Shown: positions 1 through 9,607 of the stretch, piece after piece
Numbering within the stretch: position 1 is the stretch's first letter
Layout: every line of letters starts with the position of its first letter
Assembly (NCBI GenBank): GCA_017854485.1
Contig: JAFMHN010000005.1
Span: forward strand, 1-64,000
Length of the DNA: 64,000 bases
Source: Aquiluna sp.
GTDB lineage: Bacteria; Actinomycetota; Actinomycetes; Actinomycetales; Microbacteriaceae
Direction: 5' to 3'
Position numbers and translations under genes: made by a program
The notes under the pieces: generated by a model
The model's database searches: none
Told to the model about the DNA's origin: nothing
The model's input: only the letters and a program-made list of their open reading frames with translations

Positions 1-2
1 TC

Positions 3-62
3 CCGGCCACAACCGGTGAAATGGTGCACGTTGACGGCGGGCTGCACTCGACTGGCGCCTAG
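3..62 (+). CDS. fabI: C-terminal fragment of enoyl-ACP reductase (FabI/InhA-like), truncated by window edge
   Basis: Frame from base 3 reads [19 protein letters not shown], resembling the FabI/SDR C-terminus; very short, so family call is tentative. Confidence 0.55.
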   Translation, partial: PATTGEMVHVDGGLHSTGA

Positions 63-688
63 GGGAGCAGCGAAATAACCTGAGCTAAATCTCTGGTGGA
101 AAGTGCAACGTCGGCTGTCTGAGTGACGATAGGTTTCGCGCAAAAAGCAATTGACAAGCCAGCAATTTCCATCATCTTTAAATCGTTTGCACCATCGCCA
201 ATAGCCACTGTGTTGGACAGAGGTACGCCCAACTCGGCTGCCAACTCGACAAGAATGTCGGCTTTTGCCTGGGCGTCTACAATTCCTCCGCTGACCCGGC
301 CCGTTAGTTCACCGTTCTGGATTTCCAGCGTGTTCGCCCTAACAAAATCTAGGTTGAGGGCCGACTTCAACGGATTCAGCAATTGAATGAAGCCTCCGGA
401 GACGGCAGCAACCATGCCGCCGGAGGCGTGAATGGATTGAATGAGCTCTTTGGCGCCTTTTGTAGGAGTTAGGTTGTTACTAATGGCTTCGAGAGTGCTT
501 TCCTTGACCCCTTTAAGTAGGGCCACGCGCTCTACTAGTGACTGACTGAAATCTATTTCACCGGCCATTGCGCGCTCGGTTATTTCCACAACCTGTTCTC
601 TGGTGCCGGAGTGTTCGGCAAGTAACTCAATAGCCTCTTGATCAATCAGGGTTGAGTCAACATCAAAAACAACAAACACGGAAGTCAA
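59..688 (-). CDS. serB: Phosphoserine phosphatase, HAD family
   Basis: [35 protein letters not shown] motifs. Confidence 0.93.
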   Translation of the reverse strand: MTSVFVVFDVDSTLIDQEAIELLAEHSGTREQVVEITERAMAGEIDFSQSLVERVALLKGVKESTLEAISNNLTPTKGAKELIQSIHASGGMVAAVSGGFIQLLNPLKSALNLDFVRANTLEIQNGELTGRVSGGIVDAQAKADILVELAAELGVPLSNTVAIGDGANDLKMMEIAGLSIAFCAKPIVTQTADVALSTRDLAQVISLLP

Positions 689-1926
689 GGTTTAACCAAC
701 AGCCCCTTGGTCACAACTGTTATGCCACTATCAGTCACAGTGAAGCCACGCTCTAGATCGCGCTCTCTATTGACACCAACACTCGCCCCGTCAGCAACGG
801 CCACATCCTTATCCAGGATGGCCTTTCGAATCGTGCAGTCGCGACCAATTTCAACGTTATCCAGGATGACCGAATCTGTGACAAGCGACCGGGAGAACAC
901 TCTGACCTTTGGTGAGAGCACGCTTCGCTCGATCACTGAGCCAGAGACCACCACCCCCAGCGAGACTATCGAGTCGTTTGTCCGACCCTGATTTCCCTCC
1001 GAATCATGGATGAACTTGGCCGGGGCCATGTTTATTTGCTGATTAAATACCGGCCACTCGTCGTTGTAGAGGTTGAAAATTGGCATCGTCGAAATCAAAT
1101 CCATGTGAGCGTCATAGTATGAGTCGATTGTCCCAACATCTCTCCAATAGGACTTGTCTCGCTCTGTCGCTCCCGGGATTTCGTTGAATGTGAAGTCATA
1201 TGCGCCAGCTGTGCCTTGCTCAACGAAATACGGGATAATGTCGCCTCCCATGTCGTGGGTTGATGTCTCATCTACAGCGTCGCGCTCGATTGCATCGATA
1301 AGTGCTTGAGCATTAAAAATATAGTTACCCATTGAAACCAGGGCCTGGGTCTTGTCACCTGGTACTGGCTTTGGGTCACTTGGTTTCTCGCGGAACTCAG
1401 CAATCTTTGTTGGCTGATTTTGATCAACTTCAATCACTCCGAACTGGGTTGCCAAAGACAGCGGCTGGCGGATGGCGGCAACAGTGGCTTCCATGCCGGA
1501 CGCTATGTGTGATTGCAGCATTTGATCAAAATCCATCCGGTAAACGTGATCGGCGCCCACCACAACAACGTAATCGGGGCGCTCATCGCTGAGGGCGTTC
1601 ATGGATTGCAAAATTGCGTCTGCGCTACCGGTGTACCAGCGCTTTCCGAGGCGTTGCTGAGCCGGAACGGAGGTCACGTAGCCTCCAATCAACGGTGACA
1701 TGCGCCAAGTTTGGGAAATGTGTCGGTCCATGCTGTGCGACTTGTATTGAGTAAGAACCACAATTCTCCGCAAGCCCGAATTAATCAAATTCGAGAGAGC
1801 AAAGTCAACCAATCTGTAGGAGCCTGCGAATGGCACAGCTGGTTTTGCTCGGTCCGCAGTCAGCGGCATTAGTCGCTTTCCTTCGCCCCCAGCGAGTACC
1901 ATGCCAAAAACTCTTGTTCGTCCCAT
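685..1926 (-). CDS. glgC: Glucose-1-phosphate adenylyltransferase
   Basis: [24 protein letters not shown]; 413 aa; divergent from glgA. Confidence 0.95.
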   Translation of the reverse strand: MGRTRVFGMVLAGGEGKRLMPLTADRAKPAVPFAGSYRLVDFALSNLINSGLRRIVVLTQYKSHSMDRHISQTWRMSPLIGGYVTSVPAQQRLGKRWYTGSADAILQSMNALSDERPDYVVVVGADHVYRMDFDQMLQSHIASGMEATVAAIRQPLSLATQFGVIEVDQNQPTKIAEFREKPSDPKPVPGDKTQALVSMGNYIFNAQALIDAIERDAVDETSTHDMGGDIIPYFVEQGTAGAYDFTFNEIPGATERDKSYWRDVGTIDSYYDAHMDLISTMPIFNLYNDEWPVFNQQINMAPAKFIHDSEGNQGRTNDSIVSLGVVVSGSVIERSVLSPKVRVFSRSLVTDSVILDNVEIGRDCTIRKAILDKDVAVADGASVGVNRERDLERGFTVTDSGITVVTKGLLVKP

Positions 1927-1932
1927 GAATGA

Positions 1933-1938
1933 ATGTTA
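1933..1938 (-). promoter_or_regulatory. Predicted -10 (TAACAT) of leaderless glgC promoter
   Basis: TAACAT-N6-ATG. Confidence 0.6.
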
Positions 1939-1961
1939 GTTGGTATCCAGGCTCAAGGAGC

Positions 1962-1967
1962 TAGCAT
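1962..1967 (+). promoter_or_regulatory. Predicted -10 (TAGCAT) of leaderless glgA promoter
   Basis: TAGCAT-N6-ATG(1974). Confidence 0.6.
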
Positions 1968-1973
1968 TTGAGT

Positions 1974-3158
1974 ATGCGCGTAGATTTCGTTACCAAAGAG
2001 TTTCCTCCTCAAATCTATGGGGGAGCCGGTGTTCATGTCACGGAACTGGTTTCAGCTCTGGCTGATTTGGTCGACACCAGAGTTCATGCCTTTGGACCTG
2101 AGCGAGACCAAGTCGGAGTTAGGTCTTACCAAACACCGAAGAGTTTCAGCGAGGCAAACCCTGCACTCCAAACTCTGGCAACCGATCTGGAAATGGTGCC
2201 AGCCATTCAGGGCGCCGATATCGTCCACAGCCACACCTGGTATGCCAATTTTGCAGGTCAGGTAGCCTCCATGCTGTATGCAACACCACATGTGATTACA
2301 GCGCACTCACTTGAGCCCTTGCGCCCCTGGAAAAAGGAACAGCTTGGCGGTGGCTACGAGGTCTCTTCGTTTATTGAGAAGTCTGCGTACCTTCAGGCAA
2401 GTCGTATTATCGCGGTTTCCTCTGGAATGCGAGACGACATCCTTGCTTCCTATCCAGAACTGAATCCAGCCAAGGTCACAGTTGTCCACAATGGGGTTGA
2501 CTCAGATAAATGGTCCCCGACTAATGACCCGCAGGTGCTCAAGGAGTTTGGCATTGACCCCTCGCGACGATCAATTATTTTTGTCGGTCGAATCACTCGC
2601 CAGAAGGGGCTGACCTATTTCCTTCAAGCGGTCAGAGAACTACCGGAGGATGTTCAAATCATTTTGGCTGCCGGTGCTCCCGACACGCCAGAACTGTTGG
2701 CCGAAGTAGAGGCCCTGGTGGACACTCTAATGAATAGAAGAACCGGAGTCATCTGGATTGCAGAGCATCTGCCTCAACACAAACTTGCCGCTCTGCTTAC
2801 CTTTGCCGACCTCTTTGCCTGCCCGTCTATTTACGAACCGCTGGGTATCGTGAATCTTGAGGCGATGGCCTGTGGAACGGCCGTGGTCGCGACTCAAACC
2901 GGGGGCATTCCCGAAGTTGTAGCACATGGTTCAACGGGATGGTTAGTGCCCATAGATCAAGTGAAGGATGGTAGCGGAACTCCTAATAACCCCGGCGAAT
3001 TTATATCCCGCTGGGCAGAGACCATGAACCTCGCCCTGAAATCGGGGAGCCTGGAGGAATTCGGTCAGGCTGGCAGGCAACGTGCGGTCGATGAATTCAG
3101 CTGGAAAACCATTGCGACTCGCACTCTGGAGGTCTACCAAAGCGCACTGAGCAGCTAG
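1974..3158 (+). CDS. glgA: Glycogen synthase, actinobacterial GT4 type
   Basis: MRVDFVTKEFPPQIYGGAGVHV...; start placed at ATG 1974 rather than TTG 1968. Confidence 0.9.
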   Translation: MRVDFVTKEFPPQIYGGAGVHVTELVSALADLVDTRVHAFGPERDQVGVRSYQTPKSFSEANPALQTLATDLEMVPAIQGADIVHSHTWYANFAGQVASMLYATPHVITAHSLEPLRPWKKEQLGGGYEVSSFIEKSAYLQASRIIAVSSGMRDDILASYPELNPAKVTVVHNGVDSDKWSPTNDPQVLKEFGIDPSRRSIIFVGRITRQKGLTYFLQAVRELPEDVQIILAAGAPDTPELLAEVEALVDTLMNRRTGVIWIAEHLPQHKLAALLTFADLFACPSIYEPLGIVNLEAMACGTAVVATQTGGIPEVVAHGSTGWLVPIDQVKDGSGTPNNPGEFISRWAETMNLALKSGSLEEFGQAGRQRAVDEFSWKTIATRTLEVYQSALSS

Positions 3159-3161
3159 GCT
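3156..3161 (+). promoter_or_regulatory. Predicted -10 (TAGGCT) of leaderless promoter
   Basis: TAGGCT-N7-GTG(3169). Confidence 0.55.
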
Positions 3162-3168
3162 AAAGCGC

Positions 3169-3951
3169 GTGTCAGAGGTAATAGAGCTAGAAAACGTGTG
3201 TGTCGTTCGCGGCGGCGAGACAATCATTGATTCCGTCACTTTTCATGTTAATGCCAACGAACGCTGGGTGATAATCGGAGCAAACGGTGCCGGAAAAACA
3301 ACACTGCTGAAGCTGTGTGCCGGTCAGATTCAGCCCTCTAGCGGTCTTGCCACACTGCTCGGCCAGCGACTTGGTCGCGTCAACGTTTTTGAACTCAGAA
3401 CGCGAATTGGATTTGCTTCCAGTGCCTTGGCAGCGCAGATTCCTAACTCAGAAACTGTTCTCAATGCCGTCATGACCGCCAGCTACGGAGTGACTGGTCG
3501 CTGGAATGAACAATATGACGAGATTGATGAGCGTCGAGCACGACGCGTTTTGAGGGAATGGGAGCTCTTGGATTTTGAGGATCGTCCTTTTGGGACCCTA
3601 AGCGACGGAGAGCGCAAGCGGGTTCAGATTGCCAGGTCGATCATGACCGACCCAGAACTACTGCTGCTAGACGAGCCGGTCGCCAGTCTTGACCTGGCTG
3701 CCAGAGAGCTAACAATTCAGCTCCTTTCTGGTTATGCCAAATCGCCCCAGGCGCCAGCCATGGTGATGGTTACCCACCACCTGGAAGAGATTCCTGAGGG
3801 CTTCACCCACGCCATGATTCTCCAAGACGGCAAGATTATGGCCCGGGGGGAGATTAGGTCTACTCTCACCTCAGAAAGCATCTCCGAGGCTTTTAGGTTC
3901 CCGCTCACGCTAAGTTTTGAAAATGGTCGATATTCAGCGGTTGCCTCCTAG
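3169..3951 (+). CDS. ABC transporter ATP-binding protein (no permease adjacent)
   Basis: Walker A GANGAGKTT, signature LSDGERKRVQIARS, Walker B LLLLDEP. Confidence 0.92.
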   Translation: MSEVIELENVCVVRGGETIIDSVTFHVNANERWVIIGANGAGKTTLLKLCAGQIQPSSGLATLLGQRLGRVNVFELRTRIGFASSALAAQIPNSETVLNAVMTASYGVTGRWNEQYDEIDERRARRVLREWELLDFEDRPFGTLSDGERKRVQIARSIMTDPELLLLDEPVASLDLAARELTIQLLSGYAKSPQAPAMVMVTHHLEEIPEGFTHAMILQDGKIMARGEIRSTLTSESISEAFRFPLTLSFENGRYSAVAS

Positions 3952-4024
3952 ACGACCGACTGAAAACTTGCTAGGATAAACCGCTGTTGCCATTTGCAAC
4001 TAAGACTTGAACTAAGAGGACATC

Positions 4025-4273
4025 ATGCAGGCTGAAATTCACCCAAGCTACGAGCCAATCGTTTTTCGCGATCTAGCTTCAGGAGTTTCCTTTCTGACTC
4101 GCGCAACCATCACTAGCGACAAGACCATCGAGTGGGAAGACGGTAACACCTACCCTGTCTACGATGTTGAAATCAGCTCAGAGAGCCACCCTTTCTACAC
4201 TGGCAAGCAGCGCATCATGGACTCTGCTGGTCGAGTAGAGCGCTTCAAGGAGCGTTACGCAAACTTCGGCTAG
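4025..4273 (+). CDS. rpmE2: 50S ribosomal protein L31 type B (no zinc-ribbon cysteines)
   Basis: [20 protein letters not shown]...[20 protein letters not shown]. Confidence 0.95.
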   Translation: MQAEIHPSYEPIVFRDLASGVSFLTRATITSDKTIEWEDGNTYPVYDVEISSESHPFYTGKQRIMDSAGRVERFKERYANFG

Positions 4274-4977
4274 AACCTAACTGGCCAACCCAACTCCGCC
4301 CGGAAATCCGGGCGGTTTTGCTTTCTCATGAATTCGGCAAAACTCTCCGCCTGCTCGTCGCTCCATTTAGCCTGAGCGGCGTGGAGGTCGGCAATAGGTA
4401 AATCAAGTTCTGGATATTTCTTAGCCAATTGCTGTGCCAGTCGGCCAGCTGCAACTGCATCTGCGGTTGAATTATGGGCATCGGTCAATTCCACGCCGTA
4501 GTGCTCTGACATCACCACCAGATTGCGCTTTCCCTTGCGGTATTTATCCACACGTCTATCCAGCACCAGCGGGTCAATCACGGGAAGTGGCTGCAATGGC
4601 TCGATCTGATATCTCTTGGCCTCGTTCACCAGGATTGTGAAGTCGTAAGGGGCATTGAAGGCAACCAGCGGCATCGCCGCCTGCAGTTCACGGAGAATTG
4701 CGGTGATTTGCACTATCGCAATCTCCGGCGCCATGCCGTTCAGGCTGGCCATTTCTGTTGTGACGCCGTGGACGTCGGATGCAGACTGCGGAATGTCAAT
4801 GCCTGGATTCACTAAAAACTCGTGGAGCACTTCCACCTCACCGGCACTGTCAAGAACAGCAACGCACGCGGTGACGATTCTCGCGGTGGCTAGGTCTAGA
4901 CCCGTGGTCTCTAGATCGAAGGCGGCAATGCGCTTGGACCAAGTCGGCGCTTCTGGTTCAAAATCAAAATCTAACAA
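4270..4977 (-). CDS. DEDDh 3'-5' exonuclease (DNA Pol III epsilon-like)
   Basis: [18 protein letters not shown] ... [10 protein letters not shown] ... [10 protein letters not shown]. Confidence 0.88.
   Translation of the reverse strand: MLDFDFEPEAPTWSKRIAAFDLETTGLDLATARIVTACVAVLDSAGEVEVLHEFLVNPGIDIPQSASDVHGVTTEMASLNGMAPEIAIVQITAILRELQAAMPLVAFNAPYDFTILVNEAKRYQIEPLQPLPVIDPLVLDRRVDKYRKGKRNLVVMSEHYGVELTDAHNSTADAVAAGRLAQQLAKKYPELDLPIADLHAAQAKWSDEQAESFAEFMRKQNRPDFRAELGWPVRF
4296..4319 (+). terminator. Rho-independent terminator of rpmE2, inside the convergent exonuclease CDS
   Basis: CCGCCCGGA-AA-TCCGGGCGG followed by TTTTG. Confidence 0.75.
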
Positions 4978-5018
4978 ATCAGCTCCCTGCTAACACGATA
5001 CTGCCGGTCGAACCAACC

Positions 5019-5024
5019 TAGACT
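5019..5024 (+). promoter_or_regulatory. Predicted -10 (TAGACT) of leaderless promoter
   Basis: TAGACT-N6-GTG(5031). Confidence 0.55.
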
Positions 5025-5030
5025 GGTTAG

Positions 5031-5891
5031 GTGACAGTGTTGAAAACTCCTCCAAGCCAGTTATTCAAATTGGCTGCCTCAAGGCAGCAGCGAATCGATG
5101 TCTCAAACACTGCTACCTGGTTCTTTCCTGGCTCAAAATCACGCATTCTGTTTGTCCATGGCTTTAGGGGCGATCACCATGGCCTGCAGGCAATCATTGG
5201 CGCGCTGCCTGACCACACCTGCGTGGCCCCAGACCTGCCTGGCTTTGGATCTACCGGACCTATGGCAACCCATGATCTTGCCAGCTATGGCCGTTGGCTG
5301 CATGAGTTTGCCACGGAAACCGGCCCTTACGACGCAATTATTGGCCACAGCTTTGGGACCCTGGTTGTAGCAAGCGCTGTTTCTCAGGGTCTAAACCAGG
5401 TGCCAGTTGTGCTGATCAACCCAATTACAACCAGGGCATCCAGCCAAAAATCACTCGCGAACAAGCTAGCAACTGCCTATTACCGGGCTGGCCAAAACCG
5501 AATTATCGGCAACTGGTTGCTGTCCTCCGGGCTCGTAACTCGAGCAATGTCGATTGGGCTTGTCAAGTCCAAGAAACTTGGTGTGAGGCGATTCGTGCAT
5601 GACCAGCACGCCAAGTACTTTTCCAGCTTCTCCTCAGCAGAGTCCGTGACCCAGGGTTTTCATGCCGCCAGCACCGGAAGCGTCATGGATTACGTGCAGT
5701 TCCTGAATTCAAAAACGCTCCTGATTGCCGGCGAGCAGGACCTGGTGGCTCCGATTTCGGCCCAGTATGAACTTGAGGCAGCTCTGCCGGAAGCAGAACT
5801 TGTGGTGCTTGCCAAGGTTGGACACCTCACTCACTATGAATGCGCTGAGGAGGTTGCGCATTCGATATCCAGGTTTTTGGCAGACAAATGA
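5031..5891 (+). CDS. Alpha/beta hydrolase
   Basis: FVHGFRGDHHGL, GHSFGT nucleophile elbow, VGHLTHYE. Confidence 0.88.
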   Translation: MTVLKTPPSQLFKLAASRQQRIDVSNTATWFFPGSKSRILFVHGFRGDHHGLQAIIGALPDHTCVAPDLPGFGSTGPMATHDLASYGRWLHEFATETGPYDAIIGHSFGTLVVASAVSQGLNQVPVVLINPITTRASSQKSLANKLATAYYRAGQNRIIGNWLLSSGLVTRAMSIGLVKSKKLGVRRFVHDQHAKYFSSFSSAESVTQGFHAASTGSVMDYVQFLNSKTLLIAGEQDLVAPISAQYELEAALPEAELVVLAKVGHLTHYECAEEVAHSISRFLADK

Positions 5892-6955
5892 TCGACTTAT
5901 TTTTTGACGGTCGCTTCATCAATACCACCAGCCCCGATGGCATTACCCGCTTTAGCATCGGCCTAATCAACGAACTTTCAAAGCTGTCAGAGCTGACGGT
6001 ATTGGTATGTAATTCCGATCAAGTTGGGTTTCTCCCAGCAGGGACCAGAACCAAAATAGTGAATGCGCCAACGTCACTAAGTGAGTTGCTGCTTGCCAGA
6101 AAGCTCAACAGAGAAAACGCCAAGGTTGTTTTTAGTCCAATGCAAACAACTTCATCCTTTGGGAAAAGGTTCAAATTGGTGCTGACACTGCACGACTTGA
6201 TCTACTACCGTCACAAAACGCCCCCTAGGGAATTCAATCCACTGGTCAGGCTTAGTTGGCTGCTGTTTCACCTGAGTTACCTTCCGCAACGTTTGGTTCT
6301 CAATCGGGCTGACTTGGTAGTGACCGTTTCAGAAACCTCGAAGCGCGAGATTCAAGAAGCAAACCTGACAAAACGAGAAATCCAGGTTGTTTACAATTCC
6401 ACTGACCTCGAGCCGCAGGTACCGACAGAAAGCTTGCGACCCAAGACCCTTGTCTACATGGGCAGCTTCATCGATTACAAAAATGTGGAGTTCCTGATTC
6501 AAGCCATGTCACTGCTGCCTGATTACCAGCTAGTACTCCTGTCGCGCATAGATCCAAGGCGGCGCAAGGCCTTGACGAAGCTAGCTAGCGATTATGGCTC
6601 TGACGTGCGTTTCGAGAACGGTGTTGACCAGGAGCAATATATTGCTTGGCTGACCAGCGCTCGAGCCCTGGTCAGCGCTTCAAAGGACGAAGGTTTTGGC
6701 ATTCCGTTGGTGGAGGGCATGTCACAGGGGTTACCCCTTGTCCTATCAAAGATCGACATCTTCGAAGAGATCGCTGGGGATGCGGGACTCTATTTTGATA
6801 ACAGCAACAAGGAAGAGTTTGCAGCTCGGGTTTTGCAGCTAGAAGACGAATCGGTTTGGTTGCAGCAGTCCAAGCGAGGACTCGCTAGGGCAAAGAATTT
6901 CTCTTGGGCAGCAAGTGCAAAGAAGCTCCACGAGCTACTTAGCTCACTGTCCTAA
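5888..6955 (+). CDS. GT4 family glycosyltransferase
   Basis: LVYMGSFIDYKNVEFLIQA ... SASKDEGFGIPLVEGMSQGLP; ATGA overlap with upstream hydrolase. Confidence 0.87.
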   Translation: MIDLFFDGRFINTTSPDGITRFSIGLINELSKLSELTVLVCNSDQVGFLPAGTRTKIVNAPTSLSELLLARKLNRENAKVVFSPMQTTSSFGKRFKLVLTLHDLIYYRHKTPPREFNPLVRLSWLLFHLSYLPQRLVLNRADLVVTVSETSKREIQEANLTKREIQVVYNSTDLEPQVPTESLRPKTLVYMGSFIDYKNVEFLIQAMSLLPDYQLVLLSRIDPRRRKALTKLASDYGSDVRFENGVDQEQYIAWLTSARALVSASKDEGFGIPLVEGMSQGLPLVLSKIDIFEEIAGDAGLYFDNSNKEEFAARVLQLEDESVWLQQSKRGLARAKNFSWAASAKKLHELLSSLS

Positions 6956-7522
6956 CGGCTCCGGAGCCCAGGAATCAAGTGTCCACTGACCAGAATGACG
7001 CAGGGTGTGTAGTGAGGCATTCTGAAGTCGCTGGCCCGGTGGTGGCACCTGCCCCTGACTCACCTCTGAAAGAACGTAGCGAATGAGTGCGCCGTGGGAG
7101 ACGGCCAGAACCCGCGCGCCAGCGTACTTAAGAACTACTGAGGCAAGCAGCTCCCGCGAGCGTTCGATTATTGACGCAGTGGACTCAGCTCCTGGAATCT
7201 CTTCCAACTGGCTGTATTGCTCTTGCCACTGACTGTAGAGCATGCCCTCACCAATTCCGAACGAGCGCTCCAGCAGCATTGAGTCAACAATTAGCTCGGC
7301 AATTCCCAGCTCGCGCTGAATTATTTCAGCGCTAGCTTTTGCCCGGCCCAGGGGAGAGGTCAACAGCACATCCCAATCTCCCTGGCTCAGGACAGCTGCG
7401 GCCCGCTGAACTTGACCGATGCCAAACTCATTCAATGGAACCTCGGCAGTGCCCTGAAGCCTGAAGTCAATATTCCAATCGGTCTGGCCGTGACGAAACA
7501 GCCCAAGCGTGGTTTCACTCAT
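6944..7522 (-). CDS. Histidine phosphatase family protein
   Basis: LGLFRHGQTDWN ... AVSHGALIR. Confidence 0.9.
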   Translation of the reverse strand: MSETTLGLFRHGQTDWNIDFRLQGTAEVPLNEFGIGQVQRAAAVLSQGDWDVLLTSPLGRAKASAEIIQRELGIAELIVDSMLLERSFGIGEGMLYSQWQEQYSQLEEIPGAESTASIIERSRELLASVVLKYAGARVLAVSHGALIRYVLSEVSQGQVPPPGQRLQNASLHTLRHSGQWTLDSWAPEPLGQ

Positions 7523-8349
7523 AAATACAGGGCTCCCAAAACTTCAGAGGTGGAGGCGTTGAGTTTCAAGTCGGCGATCTCGTCTGCCTTGGTTTCACCG
7601 CGGTTAATGATCACTATCTTGTGACCGAGGGTCTTAGCTTGCTTGACCAACCGGAGTCCAGAATTAACCGCGAGCGAACTTCCTGCGACAAGTAAAGCCT
7701 GAGCATCTTCAACCGCAAGTTTTGCCTGAGAGACGCGCTCGAGGGGGATTTGCTCTCCAAAAAATACAACATCGGGCTTGTAGTCTCCGCCACAAGTAAT
7801 GCATGTTGGCACCTGAAAATCTGCTGGCACCTCAATTTCAGCGTCACCGTCTGGAGTGAATTCGATGTCGGTATCTTGGATCAGGCCAGTGTTCAATGCG
7901 CTGATCATTGAATCCATTTGGGCCCTGGTCACAAAAGCACTGCAGGCAGTGCAGACAACCTGGTCAAGGCGCCCATGAAGCTCTAGCACCTTTTCTGAAC
8001 CCGCTTTTTGATGTAGGCCATCAACGTTCTGCGTGATGATCTGGCCAAGAACTCCCGATCTCTCTGCCGCTGCCAGAGCAAGATGCGATTGGTTTGGTTT
8101 AGCAGCAGCAACTCGATTCCAGCCAACATAACTGCGGGCCCAGTATTTGGAGCGGTTGTCTCTAGAGGCCATGAATTGATCAAAGGTCAGAGGATGCCTG
8201 ACTACGCGCCCCTGACCTCGATAGTCTGGGATGCCACTGTCGGTCGAAACGCCCGCGCCGGTTATGGCAAGAACCCGAAGGTCAGCAAATAGCTCCTGGG
8301 TGCGGGCAATCCCGTACTCAACTACTGGGTCTAGGGCTGCCATAATCAT
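7519..8349 (-). CDS. Sir2 family NAD-dependent protein deacetylase
   Basis: AITGAGVSTDSGIPDYRG, TQNVDGLHQKAG, ELHG, zinc CxxC pairs. Confidence 0.93.
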   Translation of the reverse strand: MIMAALDPVVEYGIARTQELFADLRVLAITGAGVSTDSGIPDYRGQGRVVRHPLTFDQFMASRDNRSKYWARSYVGWNRVAAAKPNQSHLALAAAERSGVLGQIITQNVDGLHQKAGSEKVLELHGRLDQVVCTACSAFVTRAQMDSMISALNTGLIQDTDIEFTPDGDAEIEVPADFQVPTCITCGGDYKPDVVFFGEQIPLERVSQAKLAVEDAQALLVAGSSLAVNSGLRLVKQAKTLGHKIVIINRGETKADEIADLKLNASTSEVLGALYL

Positions 8350-8383
8350 CCAATTCTAAAGCAGCGAACTACATCAAAACTCT

Positions 8384-8470
8384 TGGTGTCCGAGAGGGGA
8401 CTTGAACCCCCACCCTCAATAAGAGGACTAGCACCTCAAGCTAGCGCGTCTGCCATTCCGCCACCCGGAC
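8384..8470 (-). tRNA. tRNA-Leu(GAG), CCA encoded
   Basis: Minus strand GTCCGGGTGGCGGAATGGCAGACGCGCTAGCTTGAGGTGCTAG...GGTTCAAGTCCCCTCTCGGACACCA; 7-nt loop TTGAGGT, long variable arm. Confidence 0.95.
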
Positions 8471-8564
8471 AGGTGGTTGCATTTTGTGAGCAACGAGGCA
8501 TCAATCTACCACGAACACAAATCCCAAATTGGCCAACATACTTGGATTGCTGGCTACTAAGCGC

Positions 8565-8570
8565 TAGCTT
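8565..8570 (+). promoter_or_regulatory. Predicted -10 (TAGCTT) of leaderless promoter
   Basis: TAGCTT-N6-ATG(8577). Confidence 0.45.
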
Positions 8571-8576
8571 ATGAGT

Positions 8577-8783
8577 ATGCATCAGGAGCCGGCAGCAGCA
8601 CTTCAAAAGCTCATTGGAGCCCTAGAGCGGCATCTCGATGCCATTTTGACCAAACGCGAGGGCGAAGACCCTGGGGTCGAGCAAGCATATTTTCAGGTGG
8701 AAGACGCCTTTTTGAGCTACGAAGAAGCACTTTCGGCCAGTTTTGACGAGTACCTTCCGATTGAACTAGCCGAAGAAGAATGA
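8577..8783 (+). CDS. Small acidic hypothetical protein
   Basis: Short ORF with ATGA overlap to uppP; start placed at second ATG. Confidence 0.6.
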   Translation: MHQEPAAALQKLIGALERHLDAILTKREGEDPGVEQAYFQVEDAFLSYEEALSASFDEYLPIELAEEE

Positions 8784-9607
8784 CCCCGTTTGAAGCAATT
8801 GTCCTGGGTCTGATCCAGGGCCTAACCGAATTCCTGCCGATTTCTTCGAGTGCGCACGTCCAAATTGCGCAGGAGATCTTTGGTTTCGGCGATCTCACCA
8901 AAGCGCAACTAACCGCTTTCATTGCCACCATTCAAATTGGAACGGAGCTTGCGGTGGTTAGTTACTTTGCCAAAACCATCATTGAAATCGTCAAGGCCTG
9001 GCTGAGGACAGGCTTTCAGAAATGGGAACACCAGGAAGCTAACGCCAAGCTTGGTTGGCTTGTGATCATTGGCAGCTTTCCGATTGTGATTCTGGGTCTG
9101 ATTTTCCAAGATTTTATTGAGACGGACCTCAGGCAGCTCTGGATCATCGGCGTCACTCTGATCGTCTTCGGTTTATTGCTGGGTCTGGCAGACAGACTAG
9201 GAAAACAAACCAAGGGGATTCAAGACCTAAATCTTCGCTCCGGTGTCCTGTTTGGTCTAGGCCAAGCGCTGGCACTGATTCCGGGGGTCTCTAGATCCGG
9301 CGGCAGCATCACCGTTGGACTTTTGCTTGGCTTTAATCGTGAGACCGCCGCGCGCTACAGCTTTTTGCTGGCAATTCCGGCAGTGCTTGGAGCCGGCGGT
9401 TATCAGTTTGCTAAATCCTTCGGCGATTTACCGGCTGACCTGCTTGCCGCGACTGTTGCCGCGACTGTAGTCAGCTTCGTGGTTGGGTACGCGGTGATTG
9501 CGTGGCTGTTGCGATATTTGGTGAAGGGTTCTTACCTGCCGTTTGTGATTTGGCGAGTTGGTGTTGGAACAGCGCTGCTGGTCGCTTTGGGACTAGGCGC
9601 TATTTAG
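8780..9607 (+). CDS. uppP: Undecaprenyl-diphosphatase (BacA family)
   Basis: GLIQGLTEFLPISSSAH ... LIPGVSRSG. Confidence 0.95.
   Translation: MTPFEAIVLGLIQGLTEFLPISSSAHVQIAQEIFGFGDLTKAQLTAFIATIQIGTELAVVSYFAKTIIEIVKAWLRTGFQKWEHQEANAKLGWLVIIGSFPIVILGLIFQDFIETDLRQLWIIGVTLIVFGLLLGLADRLGKQTKGIQDLNLRSGVLFGLGQALALIPGVSRSGGSITVGLLLGFNRETAARYSFLLAIPAVLGAGGYQFAKSFGDLPADLLAATVAATVVSFVVGYAVIAWLLRYLVKGSYLPFVIWRVGVGTALLVALGLGAI

Noticed and set aside
6957-6968. Palindrome GGCTCCGGAGCC at the convergent GT4/histidine phosphatase junction as a terminator
   Set aside because: No T-tract, loop too tight, and within coding sequence
8350-8358. TAGAAT upstream of Sir2 as a leaderless promoter
   Set aside because: Spacing is 3 or 9 nt to candidate ATGs, not 6-7
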